A DNA stretch of 64,000 nt from Nitrospirota bacterium (GCA_016219645.1 JACRLR010000004.1:59968-123967), one strand, 5' to 3'. Shown: positions 51,418 through 61,427, counted from the stretch's first letter. Numbers and translations are program-made. The notes: generated by a model from the letters alone, not told the origin.

Positions 51418-53262
51418 CTACGCGAACGCCGCCAGCTTTTGTTTCACGTCTTCCAGTTCAGCGGAGAGTGCTTCCCACTTGGTCGTGAGCCGCGCCAGAT
51501 CCTTCTTCCACCCGTCGTATTCTATTTGTAGAGCGCTCCATTTGGTGGATTCATTTTTGTAGAGTGCCGGGTCGGCCAGTTCGAGATCCCGCGCCTTGAT
51601 TTTCGTTTCATACTCGTCGATCTCGGCTTCGGCCCGCGCCACCTGTTTCTCCAGGCGAGCCTGTGTCTTGTTCAAATCCCGACGATCTCCTGCTGAGGAC
51701 TTGGCGGAAGCCTGCGAGGCCATTGCCCTGGTCGGCGCGACAGTCTTCCCGAGCCCTGCTGCCTTCAGGTCGTCACTCGATTCCTTGATGGATTCGAGCT
51801 CCTGCGCCTTCTTCCACAAATAGTACTCGTAGTCGCCGGAAAAGCTGCGGGCCTTGCCCTCTTCGATTTCAATGACGCGCGTACAGACTCTGGTCAGAAA
51901 GGTGGGGTCGTGGGAAATGAAGACGATCGTACCGGGGAAGTCCGAGAGCGCATCGGTGAGCATATCGACCGAAGCAGGGTCGAGATGGTTGGTCGGCTCG
52001 TCGAGCAACAGGGTATTGGCTGGTTCGACCAACATCCGTGCGAGCGCGACGCGGTTGCGTTCCCCTCCGCTCAGCGCCTTGATCGGCTTCTTTTGATCGT
52101 CACCGGTGAACAAAAAGGCTCCGGCGATTCCTCTGAGGAAATTCGTCTCCGCCTGGCTGGAGATTTCTGAAAGAGAATCGAGAATGGTATGTTCAGGGTT
52201 CAGGGTCTCTGCCTGGTGTTGGGCGAAGTAATGCAGCGTGACACCATGGCCGACCGTTCTGGAACCCTTGTCCAGGTCCAACACTCCGGCCAGCATCTTG
52301 AGCAGGGTGCTTTTCCCCGCGCCGTTTTCTCCCACCAGCGCCACTCGTTGGCCCCGTTCGATCGAACAATCGACCCGTTCATACACGACTTTTTCCCCAT
52401 AGCGTTTCGCTCCGCCCTGGATCTCCAGTACCTGTCGGCCACTCGCTGCCGGGAGGGGAAATTTGAACTTCACCCGCTTGGGGTCGCGCTTGATCTCAAT
52501 CATCTTGACCTTCTCAAGCTGCTTGATGCGCGATTGGACCTGGCTGGCCTTGTTCGCCTGATAGCGGAAGCGATCCACAAAGGTTTGGACCCGCGCGACC
52601 TCTTTGGCCTGGCGCCCCGCAGCCGCTTCCCGTTGCGCGTCCCGCTCGGCGCGGAGTTTTTTGAACGACGTATAGTTGCCGCGATATTCCTCGATCTTGT
52701 GGTGGCGGAGATCCCAGATATGGGTGACGACACGATCCAGAAAGTCCGTATCGTGGCTGATGATCAACAGCGTCATCTCCGAGTTCAAGAGGAATTGCTC
52801 GAACCAGCGCTGCGTCGGTTTGTCCAAGTGATTGGTCGGCTCATCGAGCATGAGGACATCGGGATTCGTCAACAGCAGATGCGCGAGGGCGACACGCATT
52901 CGGTAGCCGCCGGAGAGCTTTTCGATCTCACGGCTAAAGTCGATTTCCGAAAATCCCAACCCCATGAGGATCCGTTCGGCTTCATGTTCCGGATAGAGAT
53001 CGCGATGGGTGGCGTCCAGCACGGTTTTCCCCGTGATGGTTTCGAGTTCCTGCGGGAGATAGCCGATGCGGAGACGGGGACGTTTGCGAATCTTGCCCTT
53101 GTCCGGCGACTCTTCTTCAAGGATCATGCGAAAGAGCGTGGTCTTGCCTGCGCCATTGGGCCCCACTAAACCGACCCGCGAACCGGGACGGAGATGTGCC
53201 GTTGCGCCTTCAAGCAGAATCCTTGTGGAATATTGTTTATAGACCGACTCGATTTGGAGCAT
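51418..53262 (-). CDS. ABC-F family ATPase
   Basis: This 614-residue soluble protein has two ABC domains joined by the ABC-F linker. Domain 1 has GPNGAGKTTLFRM and LSGGYRMRVALAHLL with MLDEPTNHLD; domain 2 has GENGAGKSTLLKM, LSGGERNRVALARML and LLDEPTNHLD. A C-terminal coiled coil (ARLEKQVARAEAEIDEYETK and beyond) resembles the Uup type. ABC-F proteins bind the ribosomal E-site and relieve stalls, or in some cases protect from antibiotics. A Uup/EttA-like housekeeping role is most likely. A 7-nt-period repeat lies in front of its start. Confidence 0.92.
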   Translation of the reverse strand: MLQIESVYKQYSTRILLEGATAHLRPGSRVGLVGPNGAGKTTLFRMILEEESPDKGKIRKRPRLRIGYLPQELETITGKTVLDATHRDLYPEHEAERILMGLGFSEIDFSREIEKLSGGYRMRVALAHLLLTNPDVLMLDEPTNHLDKPTQRWFEQFLLNSEMTLLIISHDTDFLDRVVTHIWDLRHHKIEEYRGNYTSFKKLRAERDAQREAAAGRQAKEVARVQTFVDRFRYQANKASQVQSRIKQLEKVKMIEIKRDPKRVKFKFPLPAASGRQVLEIQGGAKRYGEKVVYERVDCSIERGQRVALVGENGAGKSTLLKMLAGVLDLDKGSRTVGHGVTLHYFAQHQAETLNPEHTILDSLSEISSQAETNFLRGIAGAFLFTGDDQKKPIKALSGGERNRVALARMLVEPANTLLLDEPTNHLDPASVDMLTDALSDFPGTIVFISHDPTFLTRVCTRVIEIEEGKARSFSGDYEYYLWKKAQELESIKESSDDLKAAGLGKTVAPTRAMASQASAKSSAGDRRDLNKTQARLEKQVARAEAEIDEYETKIKARDLELADPALYKNESTKWSALQIEYDGWKKDLARLTTKWEALSAELEDVKQKLAAFA

Positions 53263-53272
53263 GTATTCCCGG

Positions 53273-53395
53273 ATAGGCTAGGGGCTAGCGGTACGAGGCT
53301 AGAGGGGAGGAATTGAAGAGACCAGTTCGGCGTGAGACCAGGAGCCAAATCCGAAAATTGCTCTTACCTGTAGCCCCTTGCCGCTCGCCTCCTGC
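53273..53395. repeat. 7-nt-period inverted element between tRNA-Ala and the ABC-F gene
   Basis: The left arm has 7-mers GGCTAGG, GGCTAGC, GGTACGA, GGCTAGA, GGGGA. The right arm (53371-53395) has CTGTAGC, CCCTTGC, CGCTCGC, CTCCTGC, complementary to it. About 55 bp lie between the arms. Confidence 0.65.
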
Positions 53396-53409
53396 CCACT
53401 GTTGAAATT

Positions 53410-53485
53410 TGGTGGAGCTGGCCGGGATTGAACCGGCGACCTCGTGAATGCCATTCACGCGCGCTCCCAACTGCGCTACAGCCCC
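53410..53485 (-). tRNA. tRNA-Ala(GGC)
   Basis: The 76-nt cloverleaf on the minus strand starts GGGGCTGTAGCGCAGTTGGG. The acceptor stem GGGGCTG pairs with CAGCTCC, the anticodon loop is ATGGCAT (anticodon GGC, reading GCC codons), the T-arm is GCCGGTTCGATCCCGGC, and CCA is encoded. Confidence 0.97.
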
Positions 53486-53804
53486 ACATCGATTGACTTG
53501 GAAATACGCGAAAATCCTTGTGAAACAGCGATTATGCTAACACGGCCCTCGCGCGGCAGTCAAGAAACTGGGAGGGGATGGAGCCGGATGATCTTCTGTG
53601 CTCGCGTCTTTCCAATTTCCCATTTCGTTTTCAAGGGTGGCCTGGTCGATCCTCGATTGCGCGCTTCGAACGATGTCCTTCTGATTCTCCTCCCTCTCCT
53701 TAGGGGGTGGGCAAACCGTCCTTCACTGCGCGCATCGAGCGACCACCGCTTCATTGTGGGGGCTCTGCGAGCAAGAAGGATGGTTGCCCACCCCCTCACG
53801 CTTC
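53486..53804. other. Gene-free stretch upstream of purA with a large inverted repeat
   Basis: About 320 bp with no credible gene. GGGGGTGGGCAAACCGTCCTT (53703-53723) faces AAGGATGGTTGCCCACCCCC (53776-53795), an imperfect 20-bp inverted repeat with a 52-bp loop. A degenerate relative of its left part (GGGTGGCCTGGTCGATCC with TTGCGCGCTTCGAACGA, about 53634-53675) lies upstream in tandem with TGCGCGCATCGAGCGA at 53727-53742. No function assigned. Confidence 0.55.
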
Positions 53805-55235
<1,431 letters not shown>

Positions 55236-55265
55236 GGATCCGGAAACGAACGACGCTGCGGACAG

Positions 55266-55343
55266 GTCTGTCTCGTGTAATTGGTTTGTTTGGTTTATTT
55301 GGTTGAACCATCCCAACCGAATGAACCAAATGAACCAAAAAAA
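55266..55343. repeat. 9-nt-period hairpin element R2
   Basis: Left arm contains GTAATTGGTTTGTTTGGTTT and ATTTGGTTG; right arm AACCGAATGAACCAAATGAA and CCAAAAAA. It is the shortest and most AT-rich copy. It lies between purA and tRNA-Lys. Confidence 0.75.
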
Positions 55344-55412
55344 CGTTCTTCGTATGCTGCCTCCTAGGCATAGACCAATCGTCAGTGGTATTATTCACCC
55401 CTTCCGCTCGGT

Positions 55413-55488
55413 GAGCCGGTAGCTCAGTTGGTAGAGCATCGCCCTTTTAAGGCGAGGGCCCTGGGTTCGAGTCCCAGCCGGCTCACCA
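55413..55488 (+). tRNA. tRNA-Lys(TTT)
   Basis: A 76-nt cloverleaf: acceptor GAGCCGG pairs with CCGGCTC, D-arm GCTCAGTTGGTAGAGC, anticodon stem-loop with CTTTTAA (anticodon TTT), T-arm CTGGGTTCGAGTCCCAG, and encoded CCA. It borders the accessory region, and tRNA genes are common integration sites. Confidence 0.97.
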
Positions 55489-55566
55489 GTTCGAAGCCAT
55501 TGTTACGCACAACCCATCTCGTCACCAGGTAGCCGATCTTCGCCTCGCCCGACGTCGTTCGTCTTC

Positions 55567-55670
55567 CTTGTTCATCTGGTTCATCTGGTTTCTTTGGTTT
55601 ATTTCGTTCTTTTCGTTTCTCCATCCGGCCAACCAGACAAACGAGATAGATCAGACAGACCAGACAGACC
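55567..55670. repeat. 9-nt-period hairpin element R3
   Basis: Left arm units CTTGTTCAT, CTGGTTCAT, CTGGTTTCT, TTGGTTTAT, TTCGTTCTT, TTCGTTTCT; turn CCATCCGGCC; right arm AACCAGACA, AACGAGATA, GATCAGACA, GACCAGACA, GACC. Further C-rich 9-mers of the type CTCCCGCTC continue to about 55720. Confidence 0.85.
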
Positions 55671-55806
55671 ATCCCCCACGTCCCACCACTCCCGCTCATC
55701 TCGCCCGTCTCGCGTCCGGATCCTTGAACCGTCAGTGGGGGGGGATCTAGCCGGCCCTCAAGGGAGAAGAGCGGACGCACGGTTCATCAGTCGCTCTGCC
55801 TCAGCC

Positions 55807-55835
55807 TTGTGACATCCGGGCAATTAGTGTATATA
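55807..55835 (+). promoter_or_regulatory. Promoter of brnT-brnA
   Basis: TTGTGA (55807-55812), a 17-bp spacer, and TATATA (55830-55835). The transcription start would be near 55842, at the GTG start codon (55843), so brnT mRNA may be leaderless. GTGAC (55809-55813) and GTCAC (55837-55841) form an inverted pair flanking the -10 region and may serve as operator. Confidence 0.5.
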
Positions 55836-55842
55836 CGTCACT

Positions 55843-56133
55843 GTGTTTACGTGGGACATTCCGAAGGCCATTGCGAACTTCGAGAAACATGGGATTCCGT
55901 TCGAAGAGGCGACCACAATCTTTGCCGACTCCGATGCGCTGGACGGGGAAGACATAGAACACTCGACGCATGAACGTCGGCGACAGCGCATAGGGCGATC
56001 ATCGACAGAGCGAATTCTTTTCGTGGTCTATGCGATACGAAGGACAGAACATGAAAAAGACACGATCCGGATTATCAGCGCCAGGCAAGCGAGCCGGAAG
56101 GAACGTCAAGCATATACCCGACTCGCAAATTGA
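55843..56133 (+). CDS. brnT: BrnT-family ribonuclease toxin
   Basis: This 96-residue protein matches BrnT (DUF497): FTWDIPKAIANFEKHGIPFE, then EATTIFADSDALDGEDIEHS, RRQRIGRSSTERILFVVYAI and DTIRIISARQASRKERQAY. BrnT has a RelE-like fold and cuts RNA; the adjoining BrnA neutralises it and represses the operon. The order toxin-antitoxin is normal for this system. No Shine-Dalgarno precedes the GTG, in keeping with a promoter that would start transcription almost at this codon. Confidence 0.9.
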   Translation: MFTWDIPKAIANFEKHGIPFEEATTIFADSDALDGEDIEHSTHERRRQRIGRSSTERILFVVYAIRRTEHEKDTIRIISARQASRKERQAYTRLAN

Positions 56134-56344
56134 TTTCTCCGACATTCCTGAAGCGACTGACGCACAATTGAGGCGCATGCATCGGGTTGGCAGACCGGCA
56201 ACCGGCATGGCGAAGCAGTTGATCGCCATTCGTCTCTCGCCGCGGCTGTTGAACCAGCTTCGAAAGATGGCTGCCAAGCAAGGGAAGCCCTATCAGTCAC
56301 TGATTCATGAGCTCTTAGAAAAGGCCGCCTCCAGAGCTGCGTAG
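56051..56344 (+). CDS. brnA: BrnA-family antitoxin
   Basis: From the ATG at 56051 this 97-residue protein has a basic N-terminus (KKTRSGLSAPGKRAGRNVKH), a linker IPDSQIDFSDIPEATDAQLR, and a C-terminal ribbon-helix-helix-type part with IAIRLSPRLLNQLRKMAAKQ and YQSLIHELLEKA. This is the BrnA/CopG-like DNA-binding arrangement. Its start lies inside brnT (83 bp overlap in another frame), so translation is coupled. The 9-nt repeat R4 starts 5 bp after the stop. Confidence 0.85.
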   Translation: MKKTRSGLSAPGKRAGRNVKHIPDSQIDFSDIPEATDAQLRRMHRVGRPATGMAKQLIAIRLSPRLLNQLRKMAAKQGKPYQSLIHELLEKAASRAA

Positions 56345-56348
56345 GACT

Positions 56349-56463
56349 CGTCTGTCTTGTTCATGAGGTCTATCTGGTCTCTTTGGTTTTTCTGGTTGGT
56401 TTTCCAGTCCGGCCAACAAGATAGACCGAATAGACGAGACAGACCGGATAGACCAGATAGACC
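56349..56463. repeat. 9-nt-period hairpin element R4
   Basis: Left arm: TGTCTTGTTCATGAGGTC, TATCTGGTCTCTTTGGTT and TTTCTGGTTGG; turn TTTTCCAGTCCGGCC; right arm AACAAGATAGACCGAATAG, ACGAGACAGACCGGATAG and ACCAGATAGACC. GTCTCGC follows. Confidence 0.85.
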
Positions 56464-56496
56464 ATCCCCCTGTCTCGCGTGGCCGCAAACCAGACA

Positions 56497-56529
56497 GCTC
56501 AAAACCCAGAACTCATAACTCAGAACTTC
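56497..56529. repeat. Short 7-nt-period repeat
   Basis: CTCAAAA, CCCAGAA, CTCATAA, CTCAGAA, CTTCC: five degenerate 7-mers in one orientation only, directly behind element R4. Confidence 0.5.
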
Positions 56530-56671
56530 CTTAAAGAGCGGAGTGATTTCCCATCATGAAAAGCGTATCCTTCGGCGGCAACAAACCGCTCCGAAAGGTG
56601 AGGAATGCCTGAACAATGCTAGCTGAGCAACGGGCACCGCTCAAGAAGATCAAGCCGTTGGAATAAGGCGA

Positions 56672-56953
56672 ATGCTGAAAGATATTGTTGAAGCCACTGC
56701 GCTGGAAGGCTACCAAGTCCGCCTCCGATTTGAAGATGGAGTAGTGGGCGAACTTGATCTCTCAGCCAGCATGCGGTTTGAGGGCGTCTTTGCCCCTCTC
56801 AAAGACCTTAATCGCTTCCGAGAACTTCGCGTGCATCCGGACCTCGGCACCATCTATTGGCCGAACGGAGCCGATCTCGATCCCGCTGTCCTCTATGCTC
56901 GTGTGACTGGAACGCCGATTCCGACCTACGAGATCAAGGCTGGCAGTCGCTAA
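56672..56953 (+). CDS. DUF2442 domain protein
   Basis: This 93-residue protein matches DUF2442: EGYQVRLRFEDGVVGELDLS, then FEGVFAPLKDLNRFRELRVH and LGTIYWPNGADLDPAVLYAR. Such genes usually come in pairs with DUF4160 genes and behave like toxin-antitoxin modules. Upstream (about 56618-56668) a tiny frame ends PLKKIKPLE, just before this gene, which may be the remains of the partner. Function is unproven. Confidence 0.85.
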   Translation: MLKDIVEATALEGYQVRLRFEDGVVGELDLSASMRFEGVFAPLKDLNRFRELRVHPDLGTIYWPNGADLDPAVLYARVTGTPIPTYEIKAGSR

Positions 56954-57018
56954 ACGTTCCCCCATCCCACCCGTCGGCTCCCTCTTGCTCCATGACCTTT
57001 CCCGTAGCATCGGCGAGC

Positions 57019-57105
57019 TCGTCTCGCTTGTTCATCTGGTTTCTTTGGTTTGTTTTGTTCTTTTCGTTGGTCCGGTCGGCGAACCAGACAGACCAAATAG
57101 ACCAG
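57019..57105. repeat. 9-nt-period hairpin element R5
   Basis: Left arm CTCGCTTGTTCATCTGGTT, TCTTTGGTTTGTTTTGTTC and TTTTCGTTGG; turn TCCGGTCGGC; right arm GAACCAGACAGACCAAATAG and ACCAG. C-rich 9-mers (CCGTCTCGC, TCGTCCCGC, TCTTCTCGC) follow to about 57138. Confidence 0.8.
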
Positions 57106-57148
57106 CCCCCCGTCTCGCTCGTCCCGCTCTTCTCGCCATCTGCCTCTG

Positions 57149-57226
57149 TTAGGCCCGCTGGATCGACTTGGGGCTCATCCGGAGTTCCGCCGCCAATTCC
57201 TTCACCGTGAGCAACTCCTGCTTCAT
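57149..57226 (-). pseudogene. Truncated excisionase-like helix-turn-helix fragment
   Basis: On the minus strand an ATG at 57226 opens a 25-residue frame reading MKQELLTVKELAAELRMSPK and then SIQRA before a stop. This is the first half of an HTH_17/excisionase-type DNA-binding domain, which normally continues with a wing and recognition segment. Family members are about 60-70 residues. It seems to be cut off, presumably by the neighbouring R5 repeat sequence that follows the stop. An upstream GAAAGGA could serve as ribosome-binding site. Confidence 0.6.
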
Positions 57227-57782
57227 GCCCAGTCCTTTCTTCCGGTGTAGCTCAGCACAGGGCTGACCATACCGGTGTGAGATGATGGTGGGAAGTACCC
57301 CTGCTTAGGACAGTTAGTGACAACGGTCAGAAGCAAGCCGAAGGGAATGTAACTATGGCCCACGCGGATAGAAATTCTTACTGTTACGTAAGAAGGGCGA
57401 GCAGAAGTTTGGCTAACTAACGAGCTTGCAAACTGGATAAATTGCGCAAAACGAGCGTGCTCTACGTGTCAATCCCGGCAGGTTTGAACGTAAGTGACGG
57501 GGATGAAAGATTCCCTTTCCAGAGCCACGCGCTCCCAAGTTGGGGTGCTTTCTCAGGGAGAAAAGGGTATCCTGCGGTGGCAATAGCTGAGTGGAAACCT
57601 AGTTTGTCTGGGGTTGTCTTGGGTAAAACAATCTGGGAAGGCTGCGGCTCCGAATGAATTTATGATCGCAAGCCCCGCTCTCGTATTTTCCCTGGAAGTC
57701 TAGAGCGAGAACGAATCTTTTGACGGCAACATACTCAAGTGCCCCCCGCCGCACTTGAGCTTTCAGCAATACCGCTAGAGTA
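57227..57782. other. 556-bp stretch without a recognised gene
   Basis: A frame at 57442-57657 (71 residues, TTG start) shows no family resemblance. The sequence contains short complementary segments, such as CCGGTGT near 57242 and ACACCGG in complement form at 57271-57277, and several GAAGGG/GAAAGG motifs, reminiscent of structured RNA or an intron remnant, but I could not fold it to a known class. The helicase promoter must lie near the right end (AGAATC-type sequences at 57712). Confidence 0.4.
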
Positions 57783-60700
57783 ATGCAACTACCTGATGGG
57801 CTCTACGACAAGTTCGTTACTGAATCGGTGGCGCAGTTAATAGCTGGCCTTCGAGATCCATCTTGCCGCACGCTTTCATCACTGCCTTCGGAAGAAGTAC
57901 CAGAGCGAATCGCGGACGCTCTCGCCAAGCAGATGACACTTCTGCTCGACGAACTCGACGGATATGGAGCTGAGAAAGCAAAACGACAGCTCGCTCTCGT
58001 CAACGCACTGCTGGTTCACCTCAGACAGCAGGAGGCGGGAAGCGTGGACCTGCTGGTGGAGCCGCCTCAGATACTCCGAGCAGTACATAGCATCGGAGCT
58101 GCAACGGAAGCTCCAGAGACTGGGCTCGCTATTCCTTGGCTTTTTACTGCGGGCAAAGGTTCCCCATCTCTTCTGACAGAACTTCGCCGTGAGATTGCCT
58201 GCTGCGACCAAGTGGACATCGTAGTCAGCTTTATCACCGTGGCGGGCGTCCGAAAGTTGTTCGACATTCTCCAAACGGCCACAGCTGTGAGTGCTGCGGG
58301 CCAACCACGAACGCGACTGCGAATCCTCACCACCACCTATACTGGTGCGACTGAGATGGAAGCTCTAGATTTTTTCGCGCGCCTGCCGGGCTGCGAAATC
58401 AAGGTTTCGCTCGATGGCAGACGGACACGTCTTCATGCAAAAGCATGGATTTTTCATCGCAAAACGAGGTTTGGCTCGGCCTACGTCGGCAGTGCAAATC
58501 TATCAGGTGCGGCACTGCTTGGTGGGCTGGAGTGGACAGTCAAATTCACGGAAGAAGGGCAGGCTGGACTATTTACTCGCGCGCAGGCGCACTTCGAGAC
58601 TCTCTGGAATGACAGTGAGTTCCAGCATTACGATGCTGCAAATCCTGAGCACCGCTCTGAGTTGTCTCGAGCCCTGAAGCGGGAGGCAGGCGACCAGATT
58701 TCTGCTACAACGACATTCTTCGACCTTGAGCCGAAGGACTATCAGAAGGACATGCTGGAGCAACTCACGCTTGAGCGAGTGCATGGTAGGTTTCGCAATC
58801 TTGTTGTTGCAGCGACAGGCACAGGAAAAACCGTGGTTGCGGCGTTTGATTACCGTGATGCATGCCAAGCTGTCGGTGGACGCCCCCGTTTACTATTCAT
58901 TGCGCACCGTAAAGAAATTCTGGCACAAGCTCGGCGAACCTATCGCGAGGTACTGCGCGACCACTCCTTTGGTGAAATGATGGCTGATGGTTCTGAACTC
59001 CAGAGCTTCGACCACATATTCGCCACCATCAACAGTGTTTGCGCGCGCGACCTCGTAGAAAGATGCGGCCCCAATTATTGGCACACAGTCGTTGTCGATG
59101 AATGTCACCGGCTGGCGGCGGACCGCTTCGATGCGTTCGTGAAAGCGGTTCACCCCAAGATTTTGCTTGGTCTCACTGCTACACCGGAACGTTCAGATGG
59201 AAAACCAATCTTCCCTTACTTCGACAATCGTCCCGATGGCTCGCCTGCCGTCGAGTTACGCCTCTGGCATGCGCTCGACCTCCAACTGCTCAGCCCGTTC
59301 GAGTATTACGGCTGCGATGATGACACCGATTTCTCTGTAGTGCCTTGGGACAAACCTGGTGAACGAGAGGCCATCGACAACCTTGTGACAGGAAACGACA
59401 CCCGCGCAAGACTCGTTATCGACGAATGGAGGCGACTGACTGGCGACCCAAAACGAAGCAAAGCGCTCGTCTTTTGCGTGACCGTGGCACACGCTGAGTT
59501 CATGACGCGGAAGTTCAACCAAGCTGGGCTGCCTTCGCTCTGCATAGTTGGCTCGACGGATGCAGATGTTCGTCGCCAAGCACCAGCACGTTTAGCGCGG
59601 GGGGAACTGTGCGCGCTTGTAACTTGTGATCTTTACAATGAAGGCGTTGACCTGCCTTCGGTTGACACGCTGCTTCTGTTGCGTCCTACACAAAGCCCCG
59701 TGCTCTTTCAACAGCAGATAGGACGTGGCCTTCGCCTTCATGAAGGCAAACAAAGCTGCCTTGTTTTGGACTTTGTCGGCCGATACCGTGCAGATTTTCG
59801 GTTTGACCGTCTGATTTCAACAATTAGCGGTCTTTCGCGCAGCCAGATGATTGATGCGGTGGACAAGGGATTCAGTTCCCTTCCTGCAGGCTGCCATATT
59901 CAGCTGCAGCAATTGACTAAAGAGCAAATCCTCCGGAGCCTGCGGACAGCCATGAACCAATCGTGGCGGCGGCTCCGCAGTGAGCTTCAGACCTATGTTG
60001 CATTACGCGGACGAGCGACTATTCGACTTGCAGAATTCCTGCATGAGCAAGCTGTGCAACTAGATGAACTATATCGTAGCCAAGGCCGTAGCAGGTGGAC
60101 CGCTTTACGACGCGACGCTGGCCTGTTGTCCACGACTGAAGGTCCGGAGGACGAATATTTTGGCCACCGCTTCCCAGACTTGTTGCACTATAACGACCCT
60201 GAACAAATACACCTTCTCATGCGCATCAGCGAGCCCGCCGTGCACTACCAAACCCTCACCGACCGCGAGCGTTGCCGACTCCAAATGCTCGTATATCAGG
60301 TGGACGGACAACATCACCAAACAGGCGGTGGAGAAGCATTCCTCGCCCGACTCTCGCAGACGCCAGAAATCTATACTGAACTTGGCGAACTAGGTGGAGT
60401 TCTCCAGGCAAGAAGCAACCTGCGCTTTCGCCCAGTGCCGGGGCTAACCGACGTCCCATTGTGCCTTCACGCAAGCTACGGCATTCGTGAAATCCTGACT
60501 GCAGTCGGTTGGCTGACCGCAGAGCGGAGAACTCCCTTTCAAGCCGGGGTGCTCGCACTGCCAAATCGGAAGGTTGAACTACTTTTTGTCACGCTTGATA
60601 AGTCAGAGGGTTTCCATGACCGCATTGCTTACCGTGACTACGCCATCAGCACAGAACGCTTTCACTGGCAGAGCCAGAATTCAGCCGGACCTGATACGCC

Positions 60701-60908
60701 AGCCGGTCGGCGTTACCTTGAGAGTCCCGACAACGGCTGGTCATTCCAACTCTTCGTCCGCCGAGGTAAAGGGGATCCCTATCAGGCTTGTGGTCCAGTA
60801 ACGATCGAAAAGGCAGAAGGAGAAAAACCGATGTCAATCGAATGGAGATTCGGAGTGTCCCTCCCGGTTCGTCTGTTTCAAGAATTCAGTGTTCTTAGGG
60901 GGCAGTAA
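57783..60908 (+). CDS. Phospholipase-D-like nuclease / DEAD helicase / DUF3427 fusion, likely defence protein
   Basis: This 1041-residue protein combines three parts. Residues about 130-300 form a PLD-like domain: RTRLHAKAWIFHRKTRFGSA provides HxK, then YVGSANLSGAAL provides the GSANLS element. Residues about 320-680 are an SF2 helicase: Walker A region AATGTGKTVVAAFDY, DECH box (VVDECHRLAADRF), GLTATPERSDG, and motif VI QQQIGRGLRLHEGK. The rest (about 750-1035) matches DUF3427 (RFRPVPGLTDVPLCLHASYG, then PLCLHASYGIREILTAVGWL). Members are found in phage-defence and restriction-like loci. It is alone on its transcript as far as can be seen; an HNH operon follows 280 bp later. Role in defence is inferred. 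Confidence 0.88.
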   Translation: MQLPDGLYDKFVTESVAQLIAGLRDPSCRTLSSLPSEEVPERIADALAKQMTLLLDELDGYGAEKAKRQLALVNALLVHLRQQEAGSVDLLVEPPQILRAVHSIGAATEAPETGLAIPWLFTAGKGSPSLLTELRREIACCDQVDIVVSFITVAGVRKLFDILQTATAVSAAGQPRTRLRILTTTYTGATEMEALDFFARLPGCEIKVSLDGRRTRLHAKAWIFHRKTRFGSAYVGSANLSGAALLGGLEWTVKFTEEGQAGLFTRAQAHFETLWNDSEFQHYDAANPEHRSELSRALKREAGDQISATTTFFDLEPKDYQKDMLEQLTLERVHGRFRNLVVAATGTGKTVVAAFDYRDACQAVGGRPRLLFIAHRKEILAQARRTYREVLRDHSFGEMMADGSELQSFDHIFATINSVCARDLVERCGPNYWHTVVVDECHRLAADRFDAFVKAVHPKILLGLTATPERSDGKPIFPYFDNRPDGSPAVELRLWHALDLQLLSPFEYYGCDDDTDFSVVPWDKPGEREAIDNLVTGNDTRARLVIDEWRRLTGDPKRSKALVFCVTVAHAEFMTRKFNQAGLPSLCIVGSTDADVRRQAPARLARGELCALVTCDLYNEGVDLPSVDTLLLLRPTQSPVLFQQQIGRGLRLHEGKQSCLVLDFVGRYRADFRFDRLISTISGLSRSQMIDAVDKGFSSLPAGCHIQLQQLTKEQILRSLRTAMNQSWRRLRSELQTYVALRGRATIRLAEFLHEQAVQLDELYRSQGRSRWTALRRDAGLLSTTEGPEDEYFGHRFPDLLHYNDPEQIHLLMRISEPAVHYQTLTDRERCRLQMLVYQVDGQHHQTGGGEAFLARLSQTPEIYTELGELGGVLQARSNLRFRPVPGLTDVPLCLHASYGIREILTAVGWLTAERRTPFQAGVLALPNRKVELLFVTLDKSEGFHDRIAYRDYAISTERFHWQSQNSAGPDTPAGRRYLESPDNGWSFQLFVRRGKGDPYQACGPVTIEKAEGEKPMSIEWRFGVSLPVRLFQEFSVLRGQ

Positions 60909-61189
60909 AAGTAATTGGGCGCCGACTTATTGGGATGGAGTCTCTTTTGCCAGGTGACGCTCATCCCGCGCGCGCTCTTTTCCACCATCCCCCAGGAAGT
61001 GCTTTCCCCGCACTCCCCTCCCTTCGGAACTGCCTAGGCTAAGTTGGGCTTCGAAAAGAGAAAATATCTCTTTAATAATTTCATGAAGCGTAGCTGGTAT
61101 TCTCACGAGGCCTCTTGTTAACTTCTTCAACAATGAGCCGCTTTCAAAGGACAAACAGCTAACAAGTTTACATTTACATGGAGGGGCAT
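60909..61189. other. Gene-free stretch between helicase and HNH operon
   Basis: About 280 bp that are markedly AT-rich towards the right (AATATCTCTTTAATAATTTC near 61065). A promoter for the small operon starting at 61190 probably lies here. No clear -35/-10 pair could be assigned. Confidence 0.4.
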
Positions 61190-61414
61190 ATGCCAACCAA
61201 CGAAGAGCGAGCGGAACGTGGGAAAGAAATTCTTGAGAGATACGCACTCCAATTCGGTGATCCCTATGATCCAAGCGCCAACTTGACCGATGTCCTAACA
61301 GATCTTATGCATGCAGCATTCATGCAGCCTGAATTGGGGCTGAAGTTCCATGCCAGTTTGGAAATGGCCAGCTGGCACTTTGAGGCTGAGACAGAGGAAT
61401 GCCACGATGCTTGA
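61190..61414 (+). CDS. Small hypothetical protein, first gene of the HNH operon
   Basis: The ATG at 61190 is placed 4-5 bp after GGAGGGG and preferred to one at 61178. The 74-residue acidic product contains ERGKEILERYALQFGDPYDP, LTDVLTDLMHAAFMQPELG and KFHASLEMASWHFEAETEE. It is predicted to be helical, without membrane segments. I do not recognise a family. It is followed 13 bp later by the HNH nuclease gene and could be an accessory or antitoxin-like partner. Confidence 0.6.
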   Translation: MPTNEERAERGKEILERYALQFGDPYDPSANLTDVLTDLMHAAFMQPELGLKFHASLEMASWHFEAETEECHDA

Positions 61415-61427
61415 GTAGGCAGGAGAA

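Noticed and set aside
52189..53169. A 326-residue plus-strand frame
   Set aside because: Antisense to the ABC-F gene, whose Walker and signature motifs are complete.
57442..57657. A 71-residue frame with TTG start upstream of the helicase
   Set aside because: No ribosome-binding site, no family resemblance and no coherent secondary-structure pattern.
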